From: Paulinella micropora
Lineage: Eukaryota; Cercozoa; Imbricatea; Euglyphida
DNA: 36,927 nucleotides
Direction of reading: 5' to 3'
Assembly (NCBI GenBank): GCA_009731375.1
Contig: BJOX01000266.1
Location: 22,078 to 59,004, forward strand
In this document: in pieces, positions 16,704 through 25,539 of the stretch
Layout: each line of letters begins with the position of its first letter
Numbering within the stretch: position 1 is the first letter of the stretch
Notes under the pieces: generated by a model
Database searches by the model: none
What the model saw: only the letters and a program-made list of their open reading frames with translations
Told to the model about the DNA's origin: nothing
Translations under genes and position numbers: made by a program

Positions 16704-17522
16704 ATGGAGTATAAAGGAGGTCGTGCGACGGGTATTTACTATATCAACAGCAAAAACCGAATAACGGGAACAGACAGCGACTTTACACACGAAATCAATA
16801 TGAAGGGGCTAGACAATCCCACGCATTGTAAAATTCTTCATATTTATGTGCCGAAGTCGTATTACTCTGTGGCTTCACCATAATATTATAATACTTTTAC
16901 TCTTAGCGAAGACGGGTATGAGGCTTTAATTACTATACCTGAGGGAAACTACACAATGAACAATCTAAAAAATAAGTTGTCGGAGGTGCTAACCGCAGAC
17001 AGCCCAAATAATTATACTTATGTTGTATCCAGTAATAATACCAACATAGAACCAGAGGATGGCAAATTAACATTCAGTGTGTCAGAGAATAAGGGAATTC
17101 AACCGCGATTTATATTTGATGGCGAAACCCGTATTCACGAGGTACTGGGTTTTGATAGAAATTCAACATATTTCTTTGCTAATGATTTAATTAAATCGCC
17201 AAATGTAATTATTCTAACTGGTGAAAAAACATTGTATCTTCAATCTGATTTGGTAAATGAAGGAGATAATCACGTGCTACAAGAAATATACACTGCCAAC
17301 GAAATTCCTTTCGGCTCTGTCATTTATGATGGAAGCGGGTCTGAGTATGGTAAAACATTGTCCGCTAATTCAAACAACGTATTCAGGTTTTATTTGACGG
17401 ACGAAAACGACCAAGCGATTAATCTTAATGGTTTGGGTATCGTTATGACTTTATTGGTTTATCGTGAAACTAATTACTTTAGTTTATTTAATTCATTCTT
17501 CAATCTGTTGAAAGCGCTGTAA
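16704..17522 (+). pseudogene. Probable penton (minor capsid) protein with in-frame stop
   Basis: The frame from ATG 16704 meets TAA at 16881-16883 and then stays open in the same frame to the stop at 17520-17522, about 272 codons overall. The product is beta-rich with short loops, as expected of a single jelly-roll vertex protein. It lies directly upstream of the probable major capsid gene, which is the usual order of minor and major capsid genes in Polintons and virophages. Identification is by context and length rather than a diagnostic motif. The single nonsense codon may be real inactivation, a sequencing error, or (less likely) readthrough. An internal restart at 16956 would give only the C-terminal 188 residues. 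Confidence 0.7.
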
Positions 17523-17607
17523 TTATTTTTAATTTTAGAATTATTTATTTTTTCTATAGATATATTCTCGTGAATTAGTTTATTTACGCTACGTCAAAAA
17601 AGAAAAA

Positions 17608-19026
17608 ATGCCCGTCCAATACGGAGGAGAACTAGTCCATCAGACTAAGGAACTTCTCACGGGTAAGTATGAATTGAACAAACTTACTGCCCGTGAAGGG
17701 TCGGCTGATGTTGTTCTCACCACTGCGGGAGGAAATGAAAGCACCTTTGAAATCCCTACTCGTCCTTTGAACCTTGCGAGGTCGGTGTTGCGATTTACTT
17801 ACACCCCTACCGCGTCTGCTGGTTATAATCGTATGTTTATGGATTGCTTGCCTATGATACAAAGAATTGAACTGCGAAGCCGAAGCGGTCAATATTTGTG
17901 CAATCTTCAACACGTGGGCAATTACACTAAGATGATTTGGAAGCCCGAAATTAAATATGAAAAATTTATGGCACTTGAAAACCACGGGGCGGGTGCATCT
18001 AGCGGGGCTATGCTTCAAAAGTGTAATGCTGGAAAAGTTGAGATAGGAAGTGTAGCGGAAAGAAAAGCAATTACTGATGCAGTCAATACTGCTGGAGTGG
18101 TTGCTGCAGTTCAAGGATACTACAAAGTGCCACTTAATGATACCGCTCTCGCCGATAGCACTGCTGGAAATTATAGCCTTGTTAATGTTCCTTTTGAGGA
18201 GGCTAAGTATTTTGAAGGAGGTGGTAATGCATCGGCTACCCCTGTCATTAAAGTTAAACTTCCGTTGGGTATGATTTTTGGAACTATTTTTGAATTAGAT
18301 AAGACTATCGGTTTTAATGAAATTTTGGATTTGCGAATTGTGTGGGAGGGTACTAACCGCTCTACTTTCTATGGAACTGATGCAAGCAGTATTGCTACTG
18401 GCGCCGCGCAGGTGGCTGTTGGTGCTACTATTTCAAACTTGAATCTGTTTCTTGCCGTAGAGACTGACCCAAATGTTGTCCTTGGTGTACAGCAGAAGAT
18501 TGCGGGAGAAGGTTTCCCATTTAAGATTGAATACCCTATCTCTTGGAAGCAGAGCCTCCAAACACAAAACCAAAATTTTGTAGTAAAAATGAACCGCTCG
18601 CAGGGTGAGAGAATTAGAAGAATTTATACTTCCGCATTCCACAACGATGAAAATAAAAATACCGCTTTTGACAACGATAACAGAGCGGATGCGAAGATTG
18701 TTTCATATTATACAACTCTAGATGGCTCTCGTCTTCAACAATTTGACATTGACACCTCTGAGAATGAAGATTATATGATTTTGAAGGATAAGTTGAAGGG
18801 AAGTGCCATCCTAAACAGCGACGTCTATCATTACAACTGGTTTCATGTTGATACCTGGGACAATAACCGCCCCCTGTGCGATAAGGATACCGATGGTCTG
18901 AGCCTTGACACTGAGAGGCGATATGAGTTTGTTTCAACTACTGCTGGAAACAATCTTAACCATTACACTTTTGCCATTCTTCAACGAAGTGTGCTTGTTA
19001 AGGGAATTGAAATTTTGATGAGTTGA
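17608..19026 (+). CDS. Probable double jelly-roll major capsid protein
   Basis: Intact 472-aa frame from ATG 17608. The protein is beta-rich with few Cys, rich in Thr, Asn, Gly and Ala, and starts with a polar N-terminal arm typical of self-assembling capsid subunits. Length fits major capsid proteins of Polinton-like viruses. Context is strong: packaging ATPase, protease and probable penton lie immediately upstream. Codon use looks GC-richer at third positions than in neighbouring genes, suggesting high expression. No short signature motif exists for this fold, so structure prediction is the proper test. The 3' hairpin cassette starts three bases after the stop. Confidence 0.8.
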   Translation: MPVQYGGELVHQTKELLTGKYELNKLTAREGSADVVLTTAGGNESTFEIPTRPLNLARSVLRFTYTPTASAGYNRMFMDCLPMIQRIELRSRSGQYLCNLQHVGNYTKMIWKPEIKYEKFMALENHGAGASSGAMLQKCNAGKVEIGSVAERKAITDAVNTAGVVAAVQGYYKVPLNDTALADSTAGNYSLVNVPFEEAKYFEGGGNASATPVIKVKLPLGMIFGTIFELDKTIGFNEILDLRIVWEGTNRSTFYGTDASSIATGAAQVAVGATISNLNLFLAVETDPNVVLGVQQKIAGEGFPFKIEYPISWKQSLQTQNQNFVVKMNRSQGERIRRIYTSAFHNDENKNTAFDNDNRADAKIVSYYTTLDGSRLQQFDIDTSENEDYMILKDKLKGSAILNSDVYHYNWFHVDTWDNNRPLCDKDTDGLSLDTERRYEFVSTTAGNNLNHYTFAILQRSVLVKGIEILMS

Positions 19027-19028
19027 TA

Positions 19029-19098
19029 TTTGTAAATTCACACTCTCGTAATCTCAAACTTGTTTGAGATACCCCGCAACTCTCGTGTGTTTTACAAA
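19029..19098 (+). terminator. 3' hairpin, copy 3 (after major capsid gene)
   Basis: TTTGTAAA (19029-19036) pairs with TTTACAAA (19091-19098), with inner CACAC/GTGTG arms. This copy carries an extra internal 20-bp palindrome, ATCTCAAACTTGTTTGAGAT, in the loop. Confidence 0.7.
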
Positions 19099-19129
19099 CA
19101 TCGATGATTAATAAAATATTTTTTTTAAT

Positions 19130-19143
19130 TTTAATGATATAGG
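19130..19143 (+). promoter_or_regulatory. Putative late promoter element
   Basis: TTTAATGATATAGG, the near-copy of 16634-16647, sits five bases upstream of the hairpin containing the 19195 start codon. Confidence 0.45.
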
Positions 19144-19147
19144 TATT

Positions 19148-19199
19148 GACATTTGTGAATTTTGCGAAAGCGAAGCGAAAGCAAAAGTTCGCGAATGTC
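19148..19199 (+). promoter_or_regulatory. Hairpin containing the start codon of the 19195 gene
   Basis: GACATT (19148-19153) pairs with AATGTC (19194-19199), GAA with TTC and TTGC with GCAA inside. The loop is GAAAGCGAAGCGAAA. The ATG is within the right arm, so folding could hide it from the ribosome. Confidence 0.65.
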
Positions 19200-20424
19200 T
19201 CATCAGCGAAATTTAATCGCACAAAATCCAGATGGAGAATTTATAAATGTCAGTGTTGGATATGATGGTAATATGGAAACAAATAATTCAAAAACCGCTT
19301 TTGGCGAAGCAGTAGTAGGTCAATTAACACCAGTATTACAAGAAATCTTTCCATATACCATTAATACTAGGATATGGACAAAAACAGAAACAAAATCGTC
19401 TGTGTCATTCTTGAATAATATGGCTGAATTGAAAACAACTGCTAATGCGACGGCGGATGCTGGATTAGTAAGTAAAAGGAGAATAAAATATAGAACTGGA
19501 ACAGGTGTCCTTGCCCGCTTTACTGCTATATGGACAACGGATGATACAAAAGATTACTATTCATTCATTGGAATAGGAAATGACCTTAACGATGGATTTT
19601 ATTTTTACAAAAACCAAGCAGGAATGAATATTGCGCATTGTGCGGGAGGTGTTGTAGATTATATTGACCAAGTAGATTGGGACGACCCTTGCGATGGAAA
19701 TTATGCTATGCCTGCCTTAGATTGGAGCAAAGGAAATGTATTTCAAATTCAATTTCAGTATCTTGGGTTTGGTGCTATTAAGTTTTATATTGAAAATCCC
19801 ATAACAGGATTATTTCAATTAGTTCATATGATTGAGTATGCGAATGCTAATACTGGGGTAAGCCTGCGAAATACAACATTACCTTTTACGGCAGTCATGA
19901 GAAATGATGCAAAGACTGGAATACAAATTCTTAAAACGGCGAGTGCTAGTTTATTCATTGAGGGGTCAAATACTATTAATACAAGTATTACAAATACTGC
20001 GGAAGGAGACGAAAAAACGAGCACCACTGAAAGCCCCATTTTAAGTATCAGGAATAAAGCACTATTCAATAATAGCCTAACCAACTATTCAAATGTCTTT
20101 CCTTCCTTGGTAAGTATTACGAATGAAGATACTAAGTCAAATGTCGTCAGAATGGTATTGAATGGGACGCTAACAGGGGCTGGTTTTGCTGATGTTGATG
20201 CCACAACTTCAATCGTAGATACAGACACAAAAGCGACGGCCATCGCCAACGGAACGACAATTTTTAAGATTTATGTAAATGCTGGCTCTACTCAACAGAT
20301 TAATCTCAGAACCTACGATATTCAATTAACGCCTAGCGATATTTTAACATTCACACAAAAGGCAGTGTCGGCAGGTAGTGGTAGCAATATTAATGTAATC
20401 GCTAACTTTATAGAGGATCACTAG
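19195..20424 (+). CDS. Probable structural protein, beta-rich (LamG-like fold possible)
   Basis: The first ATG in frame (19195, MSHQRN) gives 409 aa; upstream frame extension uses only non-ATG codons in the hairpin. Residues ~60-240 contain an arginine-rich strand followed by YRTGTGVLARFTAIW and an IGIGNDLNDGFYFY segment, which resembles concanavalin/LamG-like modules in phage and virus surface proteins. The rest is Thr/Asn/Ser-rich beta sequence. Position after the major capsid gene and a shared promoter/hairpin layout suggest a late virion component, perhaps a surface or vertex-attached protein. Function is inferred. Confidence 0.65.
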   Translation: MSHQRNLIAQNPDGEFINVSVGYDGNMETNNSKTAFGEAVVGQLTPVLQEIFPYTINTRIWTKTETKSSVSFLNNMAELKTTANATADAGLVSKRRIKYRTGTGVLARFTAIWTTDDTKDYYSFIGIGNDLNDGFYFYKNQAGMNIAHCAGGVVDYIDQVDWDDPCDGNYAMPALDWSKGNVFQIQFQYLGFGAIKFYIENPITGLFQLVHMIEYANANTGVSLRNTTLPFTAVMRNDAKTGIQILKTASASLFIEGSNTINTSITNTAEGDEKTSTTESPILSIRNKALFNNSLTNYSNVFPSLVSITNEDTKSNVVRMVLNGTLTGAGFADVDATTSIVDTDTKATAIANGTTIFKIYVNAGSTQQINLRTYDIQLTPSDILTFTQKAVSAGSGSNINVIANFIEDH

Positions 20425-20433
20425 ATATAGATA

Positions 20434-20478
20434 TTTGCAAATTCACACTCCCGCTACCGCTCCCGTGTGTTTTGCAAA
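20434..20478 (+). terminator. 3' hairpin, copy 4 (after the 19195 gene)
   Basis: TTTGCAAA (20434-20441) pairs with TTTGCAAA (20471-20478), with inner CACAC/GTGTG arms and the loop CCCGCTACCGCTCCC, the same as copy 1. The changed outer pair (GC for GT/AC) preserves pairing. Confidence 0.7.
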
Positions 20479-20521
20479 CATCGTTTAAAAGTAAATAATA
20501 AAAAAATAATAAACGGAAAGC

Positions 20522-20602
20522 GATGTTTTAGAAATAGACGAATAAACTATTTCGAAGTTGTCGAAATAGTTTTGGAGGCGAAAGTCTAATTTCTAAAATA
20601 TC
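20522..20602. promoter_or_regulatory. Second hairpin, copy 4 (between convergent genes)
   Basis: GATgTTTTAGAAATaGAC (20522-20539) pairs with GTCtaATTTCTAAAAtATC (20584-20602). An inner stem AAACTATTTCGA/TCGAAATAGTTT is nested within. It lies between the convergent ends of the 19195 and 20605 genes, so it cannot act as a leader for either and may be a terminator or a structural element. Confidence 0.6.
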
Positions 20603-20604
20603 AA

Positions 20605-21072
20605 TCAGAGATATTTTTTTACCGCGTCTTTGTTATTAAAATAAGGTTGTTGAATTAAATATTCAAGGTATGGTTTATCAATCTTAGCAACATCTTCAAT
20701 TTTCATTTTTTTATACTTACCATATTGAAGAACAACATCTTTCTTTAATATACATCCTTCTTCTGTACATGTAGCAGTCGCTATCTCTTCTCCTACATTA
20801 GCCTTTATTTCAGTAATCCCCGTTTCTTTCAAATCGGTTGCCGTAAAAGGAGTTCTTTCTTCCTCCATCATTTTCGTCAATGTCTCCTCTAACGGAATAA
20901 CTACTTTAACATTATCAACTATGTTGGAAATCCCAACATTGGGTTTATATTGCTCATAAAAAGAAACAATGTCGGGTTTAGTCCATTTAATTGTCGGCTT
21001 TGTTATTTCGCCGTCAAGGTTCCATTTTTCAATTTCATTCAAGTAGTCCTGTTTGGTGCTTAGGTCTGTCAT
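20605..21072 (-). CDS. Small protein with C-terminal ExoX-C/DUF3820-like motif (copy A)
   Basis: 155 aa from ATG 21072. The N-terminal ~110 residues are unrecognised, with Cys pairs around 103-108 (ATCTEEGC). The C-terminal ~45 residues (QYGKYKKMKIEDVAKIDKPYLEYLIQQ) match the pattern PFGKYKG..I.DVA..D..YL.W found in DUF3820 and in the C-terminal accessory domain of exonuclease X-like proteins. The following gene (21101-21391) has the same domain, so the two are paralogues. Both lie downstream of the DNA polymerase on minus, suggesting a replication-associated role, which is inference. Confidence 0.75.
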   Translation of the reverse strand: MTDLSTKQDYLNEIEKWNLDGEITKPTIKWTKPDIVSFYEQYKPNVGISNIVDNVKVVIPLEETLTKMMEEERTPFTATDLKETGITEIKANVGEEIATATCTEEGCILKKDVVLQYGKYKKMKIEDVAKIDKPYLEYLIQQPYFNNKDAVKKYL

Positions 21073-21100
21073 TGATATATGTATAGCAAAATTTTATTTT

Positions 21101-21391
21101 TTATTGTAAATATTTTTTTACTTCACTTTTAATGTCGGTAAATTTCTCAAACCACGGCTGTTTCATAACCCATTCAAGATATGGCTTATCAATAACCGCT
21201 ACATCTTGAATTTTCTTACCTTTATACTTACCAAATGGAAAAATATCCCTTGGCTTGCCTGCCCGTGCCTTTTCAATCATTTGGATTTCGTCAGTAATTA
21301 TCTTTTTAACATCGGTAAGAGAAAATGTTTCTTTTTTATTTTCAATAGAGAGTTTCTCAAACTTCTCGCATAGTCTGGTGAGGGTGGTCAT
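21101..21391 (-). CDS. Small protein with ExoX-C/DUF3820-like motif (copy B)
   Basis: ATG 21391 (MTTLTRLCEKF) gives 96 aa; the longer frame upstream is AT-rich hydrophobic leader and is rejected. A short helical N terminus is followed by FPFGKYKGKKIQDVAVIDKP and YLEWVMKQPWF, a better match to the DUF3820/ExoX-C pattern than its neighbour. The protein is little more than this one domain. It starts 150 bases downstream of the polymerase stop and ends 29 bases before the copy A gene, consistent with one transcript. Confidence 0.78.
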   Translation of the reverse strand: MTTLTRLCEKFEKLSIENKKETFSLTDVKKIITDEIQMIEKARAGKPRDIFPFGKYKGKKIQDVAVIDKPYLEWVMKQPWFEKFTDIKSEVKKYLQ

Positions 21392-21473
21392 AGTATAGTA
21401 TATGGTATATATTTTATAGAAAAAATAAATAAATAAAAAAATTATGAAGTTTAACTCCATAACCCATATCTCT

Positions 21474-21493
21474 ATCTCCGACATGTCGGAGAT
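21474..21493. repeat. 20-bp palindrome, intergenic copy
   Basis: ATCTCCGACATGTCGGAGAT, identical to the copy inside the 14431 gene. A second partial unit (GTGTCGGAGAT) follows at about 21499-21509. It sits between the polymerase and the copy B gene. Confidence 0.85.
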
Positions 21494-21540
21494 TTACGTG
21501 TCGGAGATTACCTATATTGTTTTTGCTATACTAAACATCA

Positions 21541-24500
21541 TTAATATCCAAACGGCCGTGTTTCAATCGCATTCTCTACAATTCCGATAACTTGTCTTTT
21601 CGTATATGTAAAACTAAATATCTTTTCTAAGTATTCGCTTGTTATTCTTTTCTTTTGTTTGTCCCGTGTTATCTTGTTATTCTCTACTATAACAACTTTT
21701 CCAGACTTCTCAATTCGCTTAGCAATCCTTAATTCTTCCTCAGTCTCTAACAAGTCCGCCAGTTCATTTTTACCCTTCTCAAATAATTCAGTGTTTTTAA
21801 TACCAAGCCCGCAACTGATTACACTTAACATATTAGGTAAGTTTAAGGCCTTCTTCGTCTCGTAATTCATACTAAATCCTTTTACTTTCATACAGGCTTT
21901 GCCGTTATCTAATAAGTATCCGTAGCACTTTGCCCCGCCTCCAACGAAGGTCTTTATCTTGGCTCCCTTTAATTCATCTGTCCAGTCCCCGAGTAGTTTG
22001 CCCGTCTTTACATCATCTTCGCCTTTCGTCAGGTCTGTGGTATATATTACACTATCCGTATCGTGGTATAGAATTCTCCTGCCTAGTCTGTCCATCATCT
22101 CATAAAGTCTCATTCTCGCGTGGCAGGTAGTAAATAGAGCAACTACAATATTTGTCTTAATCGGGTCGCTGACCGCATCCTGTTTTAAATCATAACTGGC
22201 CTCTATTATTTCGTCGTTGATTATGTTAATATTTATGTTATCCACTGATTTATCGTTCATTAGTTTGTATAGGGTTTCCTTATCCCTTATCATTTTGTTT
22301 TGTTTTTTGTTCTGCTTCTCTCCAAACTTACCCCACAAGGAGTTCAAGCACAACTTAGCCACCGCACGGCGACCTGAGTTTTCTTCTATTTTGTTTTCAT
22401 CCATCTTAACACCCATTTTGATTTCCATACTGCTTATGTAGTTTTGTTTTTCCTCGGCCGTATTGCATCCTGCTGGATATCCACTTGATTCCTGCTTAAC
22501 CTTCAAGAATGTTTTTATGTATTCCTTGAATAGGCTACTGCTCTGTTCTTTCCAGTGCCATACTTCATATACTTTCATTAACTTATACCCTTTATCTAAG
22601 GCCTTGTAAATTTCTGGAGTTGCCCAAGTTCCTGTTATTGCCCGCTCATTGTCGGTGTGCTTGCATTCTCCGTGGTGCTCAGTCATCCCGCACTTATCGC
22701 ATAAGTAATACATCATCTTGCCTCTGTCCGCTTTTGGTAAGACTGGGTGTAGTAATCCTCTCGGCGGTAGCATCTTAACCTTAGCCACTCCAAAGTATTC
22801 CTTTTTTATGATTTTGTTTCGCATATCTTTTCGTTCCACATCATCATTTGGTCTGATGATTTCGTGGTGCCCGCTAGGGTAAAGGTCATAATACATAACG
22901 GTCGGATAGAGTGAGCATATGTCAATGTATTTCGCGTATTCGTCGCTGTGTCGTGATTTCCAATACAATGTTAGAGCATTCGTTCTACCTCCAAACATTG
23001 CTTCTCGTGGGTTTAATCCTTCTTGTTCCATAATTCGTTCGTTGGTATCCTCGGCCAGTCTTTCACTGGTTTTCATCAGGCTCCAATCACATTCCCAGAC
23101 ACTTATTACTTTTACCTGTTGGCTCAGTTGTTTTTCTCTTCTCATTGTTTCCTTGTATAGTTCGCCCATAGTCTTATTTTTCTTGGCATTCATTGCATTG
23201 CCGTTCCAACACTTCTGACAGCCGTGCCAATGACACCCGTAAAACTCATAAGCGATTTTGTTTTTCTCGTCCCAGCCATCCACATATATTTTTGATTGCC
23301 CGAGTTGAAACATTTTTTCACCTCCGTTGAATGCGTGCTTAATGTCTGTTTTGTCTAGTCTGCTTCTGTAGGCTAACCATTCAACACAAGCCCTTGAAGC
23401 CATCCTGTTTTGTTTTTCCGCTTTCAATACCGCAATTGAATTAACAGGCATAAACTTAGCACGATACAGAGCCATAACACAACTCGCAATAATTGTATAT
23501 TGAAACGGGTCAACACCGAATTCAAGAAACTGCTTTCTAAAATCTATACAACCCTTCCTCAGTATATTCACATCTGAATGACAATACTCTGCTATTTCTT
23601 TCGCCATATCAAACCTGTTATGTGCTTTCACTTGTTCGTCATACCATTCAAGAAATTCTTTTCGTTTATCTCCTCGCATAGTGTCGTAGCCGTAATGTTT
23701 CTTGTGTGGCATAACCCCAACATAGTTTTTGTTCTTGTCTGTGTTAAAGAAGTGCGGAAAGTATCCTTTCTTAAGTTCCGTTAGTCCGAATGTCTTTGGA
23801 AAGTCAGACAATGGCATCGTAAGGAAACTCAAACTATCAATGAAGCGGTATTTCTTATGTGTCATCATCATTATCTTACCGCCTTGGTAAATGACAAATG
23901 GTGTCTGTTTGTTATCTACAAGCCACTTAAGAATAAACTGACAATCATAACCGCGAGCATTGTGTGCGATAAAGGTAAATCCGCTGTGCTTAGTGTCAAA
24001 AGCCCAATTACAAAAGTCTTGAATGTTCTTATGAATGACTGGCGGTTCTTTAGCATCGTAATACTGGCTTTCAGCATGATTAACAATGTGTTCGCCAGTG
24101 TCCTGTGTCGCTTCAAAGTCAAAGAATATGTATTGTTCTGACGGCGGTAGGATTTCCTTTTGGACTATTTCACATTGGTGCTCTAGTGGTTTCAGTTCTT
24201 TACAATTACGGCATTTCGCATATCCGCATTTATGTATGTCCTTCTTTCTGTAATTAAGACCGCACGATTTACATTTCGCTTTAACATCGCAGTTTGTCGT
24301 CATGTGGTTATTAAAACATTCAGTGTTTGGAAACTTTCTATTACACTTCTCACATTCTTTCCACTGGCTCTTGTCATTTATTCCCTTACATCCCTTGGTT
24401 TCGCAGATACTACATTTGGCGTCGCAGGCATGTCTTTCCATATACCCTCTTAGACACAACTCGCAGAAATTCTTTTTTCCTAGCATAGACTTCATGTTAG

Positions 24501-25539
24501 TTATGGCATCGTAATGTCCTTCAGTCTTTAGAATGTAAAGGTTAGTCAGCCGTTCGCCGTTCGCATCTACTAAATTAGTCTTATAGACGATTTGGTCAGG
24601 AAACTCTACGATAACCAGATTGTATTTAATGTGATTAGCGAATGTATTAATTTCTTGTATCCCACACACATCCTTAATAACTTTCGCTTCATCGTGTAAA
24701 GACTCAGCCATTTCCTGCTGTATCTTTCTCCCCATTAATATTGTTTTGTATTTTTGATGTTTTTCAATTTTTGCTTTGACAACAACGATTGCTCGTGCTA
24801 GGCATAAGTTATCGCTATTAGTAATACAGATTACTCCTTTCTTTCTATATACATCCAGTTTGTTCAAAACCTGTAGCCTTGCCCCGCCCGTAGGCATTTT
24901 AACAGACTTTAATACAAACTTTAATTTATCAAAGTTGGTGCCACTTTCATCCATATAAAGACTTTCGTTGCTTTGAAATATTGACGACAATCTTTCTAAA
25001 ACTTTTTCAACCGAGATTTCATTGACATAATGTTGGCCTGTAGATACTTTGCCATAATAATCTACAAACTCAATACCTACATCAACCTTATCTCTTTGCC
25101 CCTGTCGTTTTAAAAAGTCGTTCAATATGATTTCAATAAATCTTATTACATCTCGCATAGTGAAAGACCGAAAGTTTCCATTCAACACAACCCTGTAAAT
25201 ACTTTCGTTTATTCCAAGTTTGTGCTCCTTTCTGTCGTCTCGCTTGATTTCGTAATTGCCATATCGCATCAAGTCTCTGACATTTTCCTTGATTTCTTTT
25301 TTCTCTTCAATCGTAGGTAAAGGTGGCGCTATTGGTATAGCATGGTGTTCGAAATACACCGCACCTCTTACTTGGTTCAAGTAGTTTTGGGCAGTCAGTG
25401 TATCAATTTTATACCCCCTTACCTTCGGTTTGATATATAGCACATCCCGACCCCTGACAGACTTGATTTCGTAATTTATCTTATATTCCCTTAATCTATC
25501 CAACCTGTAGACCTTGCCGTTATACGTGTGTGTCTCCAT
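21541..25539 (-). CDS. pPolB: Protein-primed family B DNA polymerase
   Basis: Intact 1332-aa frame from ATG 25539. The exonuclease domain shows FFDFEAT (residues ~472-478), FIAHNARGYD (~523-532) and YCHSD (~652-656). The polymerase domain shows DICSLYP (~873-879), KLCLNSLWGKFG (~1062-1073) and YHDTDSV (~1158-1164). All expected catalytic acids are present. Upstream, residues ~355-455 are a Cys/His-rich zinc-binding region, and NSDNLCLARA (~241-250) matches the N-terminal region of Polinton polymerases. An inserted VSR-endonuclease-like module (EFYGCHWHGC ~765-774; WECDWS ~815-820) lies between the exonuclease and palm. It would replicate the linear genome from protein-primed ends at the terminal repeats. 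Confidence 0.97.
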   Translation of the reverse strand: METHTYNGKVYRLDRLREYKINYEIKSVRGRDVLYIKPKVRGYKIDTLTAQNYLNQVRGAVYFEHHAIPIAPPLPTIEEKKEIKENVRDLMRYGNYEIKRDDRKEHKLGINESIYRVVLNGNFRSFTMRDVIRFIEIILNDFLKRQGQRDKVDVGIEFVDYYGKVSTGQHYVNEISVEKVLERLSSIFQSNESLYMDESGTNFDKLKFVLKSVKMPTGGARLQVLNKLDVYRKKGVICITNSDNLCLARAIVVVKAKIEKHQKYKTILMGRKIQQEMAESLHDEAKVIKDVCGIQEINTFANHIKYNLVIVEFPDQIVYKTNLVDANGERLTNLYILKTEGHYDAITNMKSMLGKKNFCELCLRGYMERHACDAKCSICETKGCKGINDKSQWKECEKCNRKFPNTECFNNHMTTNCDVKAKCKSCGLNYRKKDIHKCGYAKCRNCKELKPLEHQCEIVQKEILPPSEQYIFFDFEATQDTGEHIVNHAESQYYDAKEPPVIHKNIQDFCNWAFDTKHSGFTFIAHNARGYDCQFILKWLVDNKQTPFVIYQGGKIMMMTHKKYRFIDSLSFLTMPLSDFPKTFGLTELKKGYFPHFFNTDKNKNYVGVMPHKKHYGYDTMRGDKRKEFLEWYDEQVKAHNRFDMAKEIAEYCHSDVNILRKGCIDFRKQFLEFGVDPFQYTIIASCVMALYRAKFMPVNSIAVLKAEKQNRMASRACVEWLAYRSRLDKTDIKHAFNGGEKMFQLGQSKIYVDGWDEKNKIAYEFYGCHWHGCQKCWNGNAMNAKKNKTMGELYKETMRREKQLSQQVKVISVWECDWSLMKTSERLAEDTNERIMEQEGLNPREAMFGGRTNALTLYWKSRHSDEYAKYIDICSLYPTVMYYDLYPSGHHEIIRPNDDVERKDMRNKIIKKEYFGVAKVKMLPPRGLLHPVLPKADRGKMMYYLCDKCGMTEHHGECKHTDNERAITGTWATPEIYKALDKGYKLMKVYEVWHWKEQSSSLFKEYIKTFLKVKQESSGYPAGCNTAEEKQNYISSMEIKMGVKMDENKIEENSGRRAVAKLCLNSLWGKFGEKQNKKQNKMIRDKETLYKLMNDKSVDNININIINDEIIEASYDLKQDAVSDPIKTNIVVALFTTCHARMRLYEMMDRLGRRILYHDTDSVIYTTDLTKGEDDVKTGKLLGDWTDELKGAKIKTFVGGGAKCYGYLLDNGKACMKVKGFSMNYETKKALNLPNMLSVISCGLGIKNTELFEKGKNELADLLETEEELRIAKRIEKSGKVVIVENNKITRDKQKKRITSEYLEKIFSFTYTKRQVIGIVENAIETRPFGY

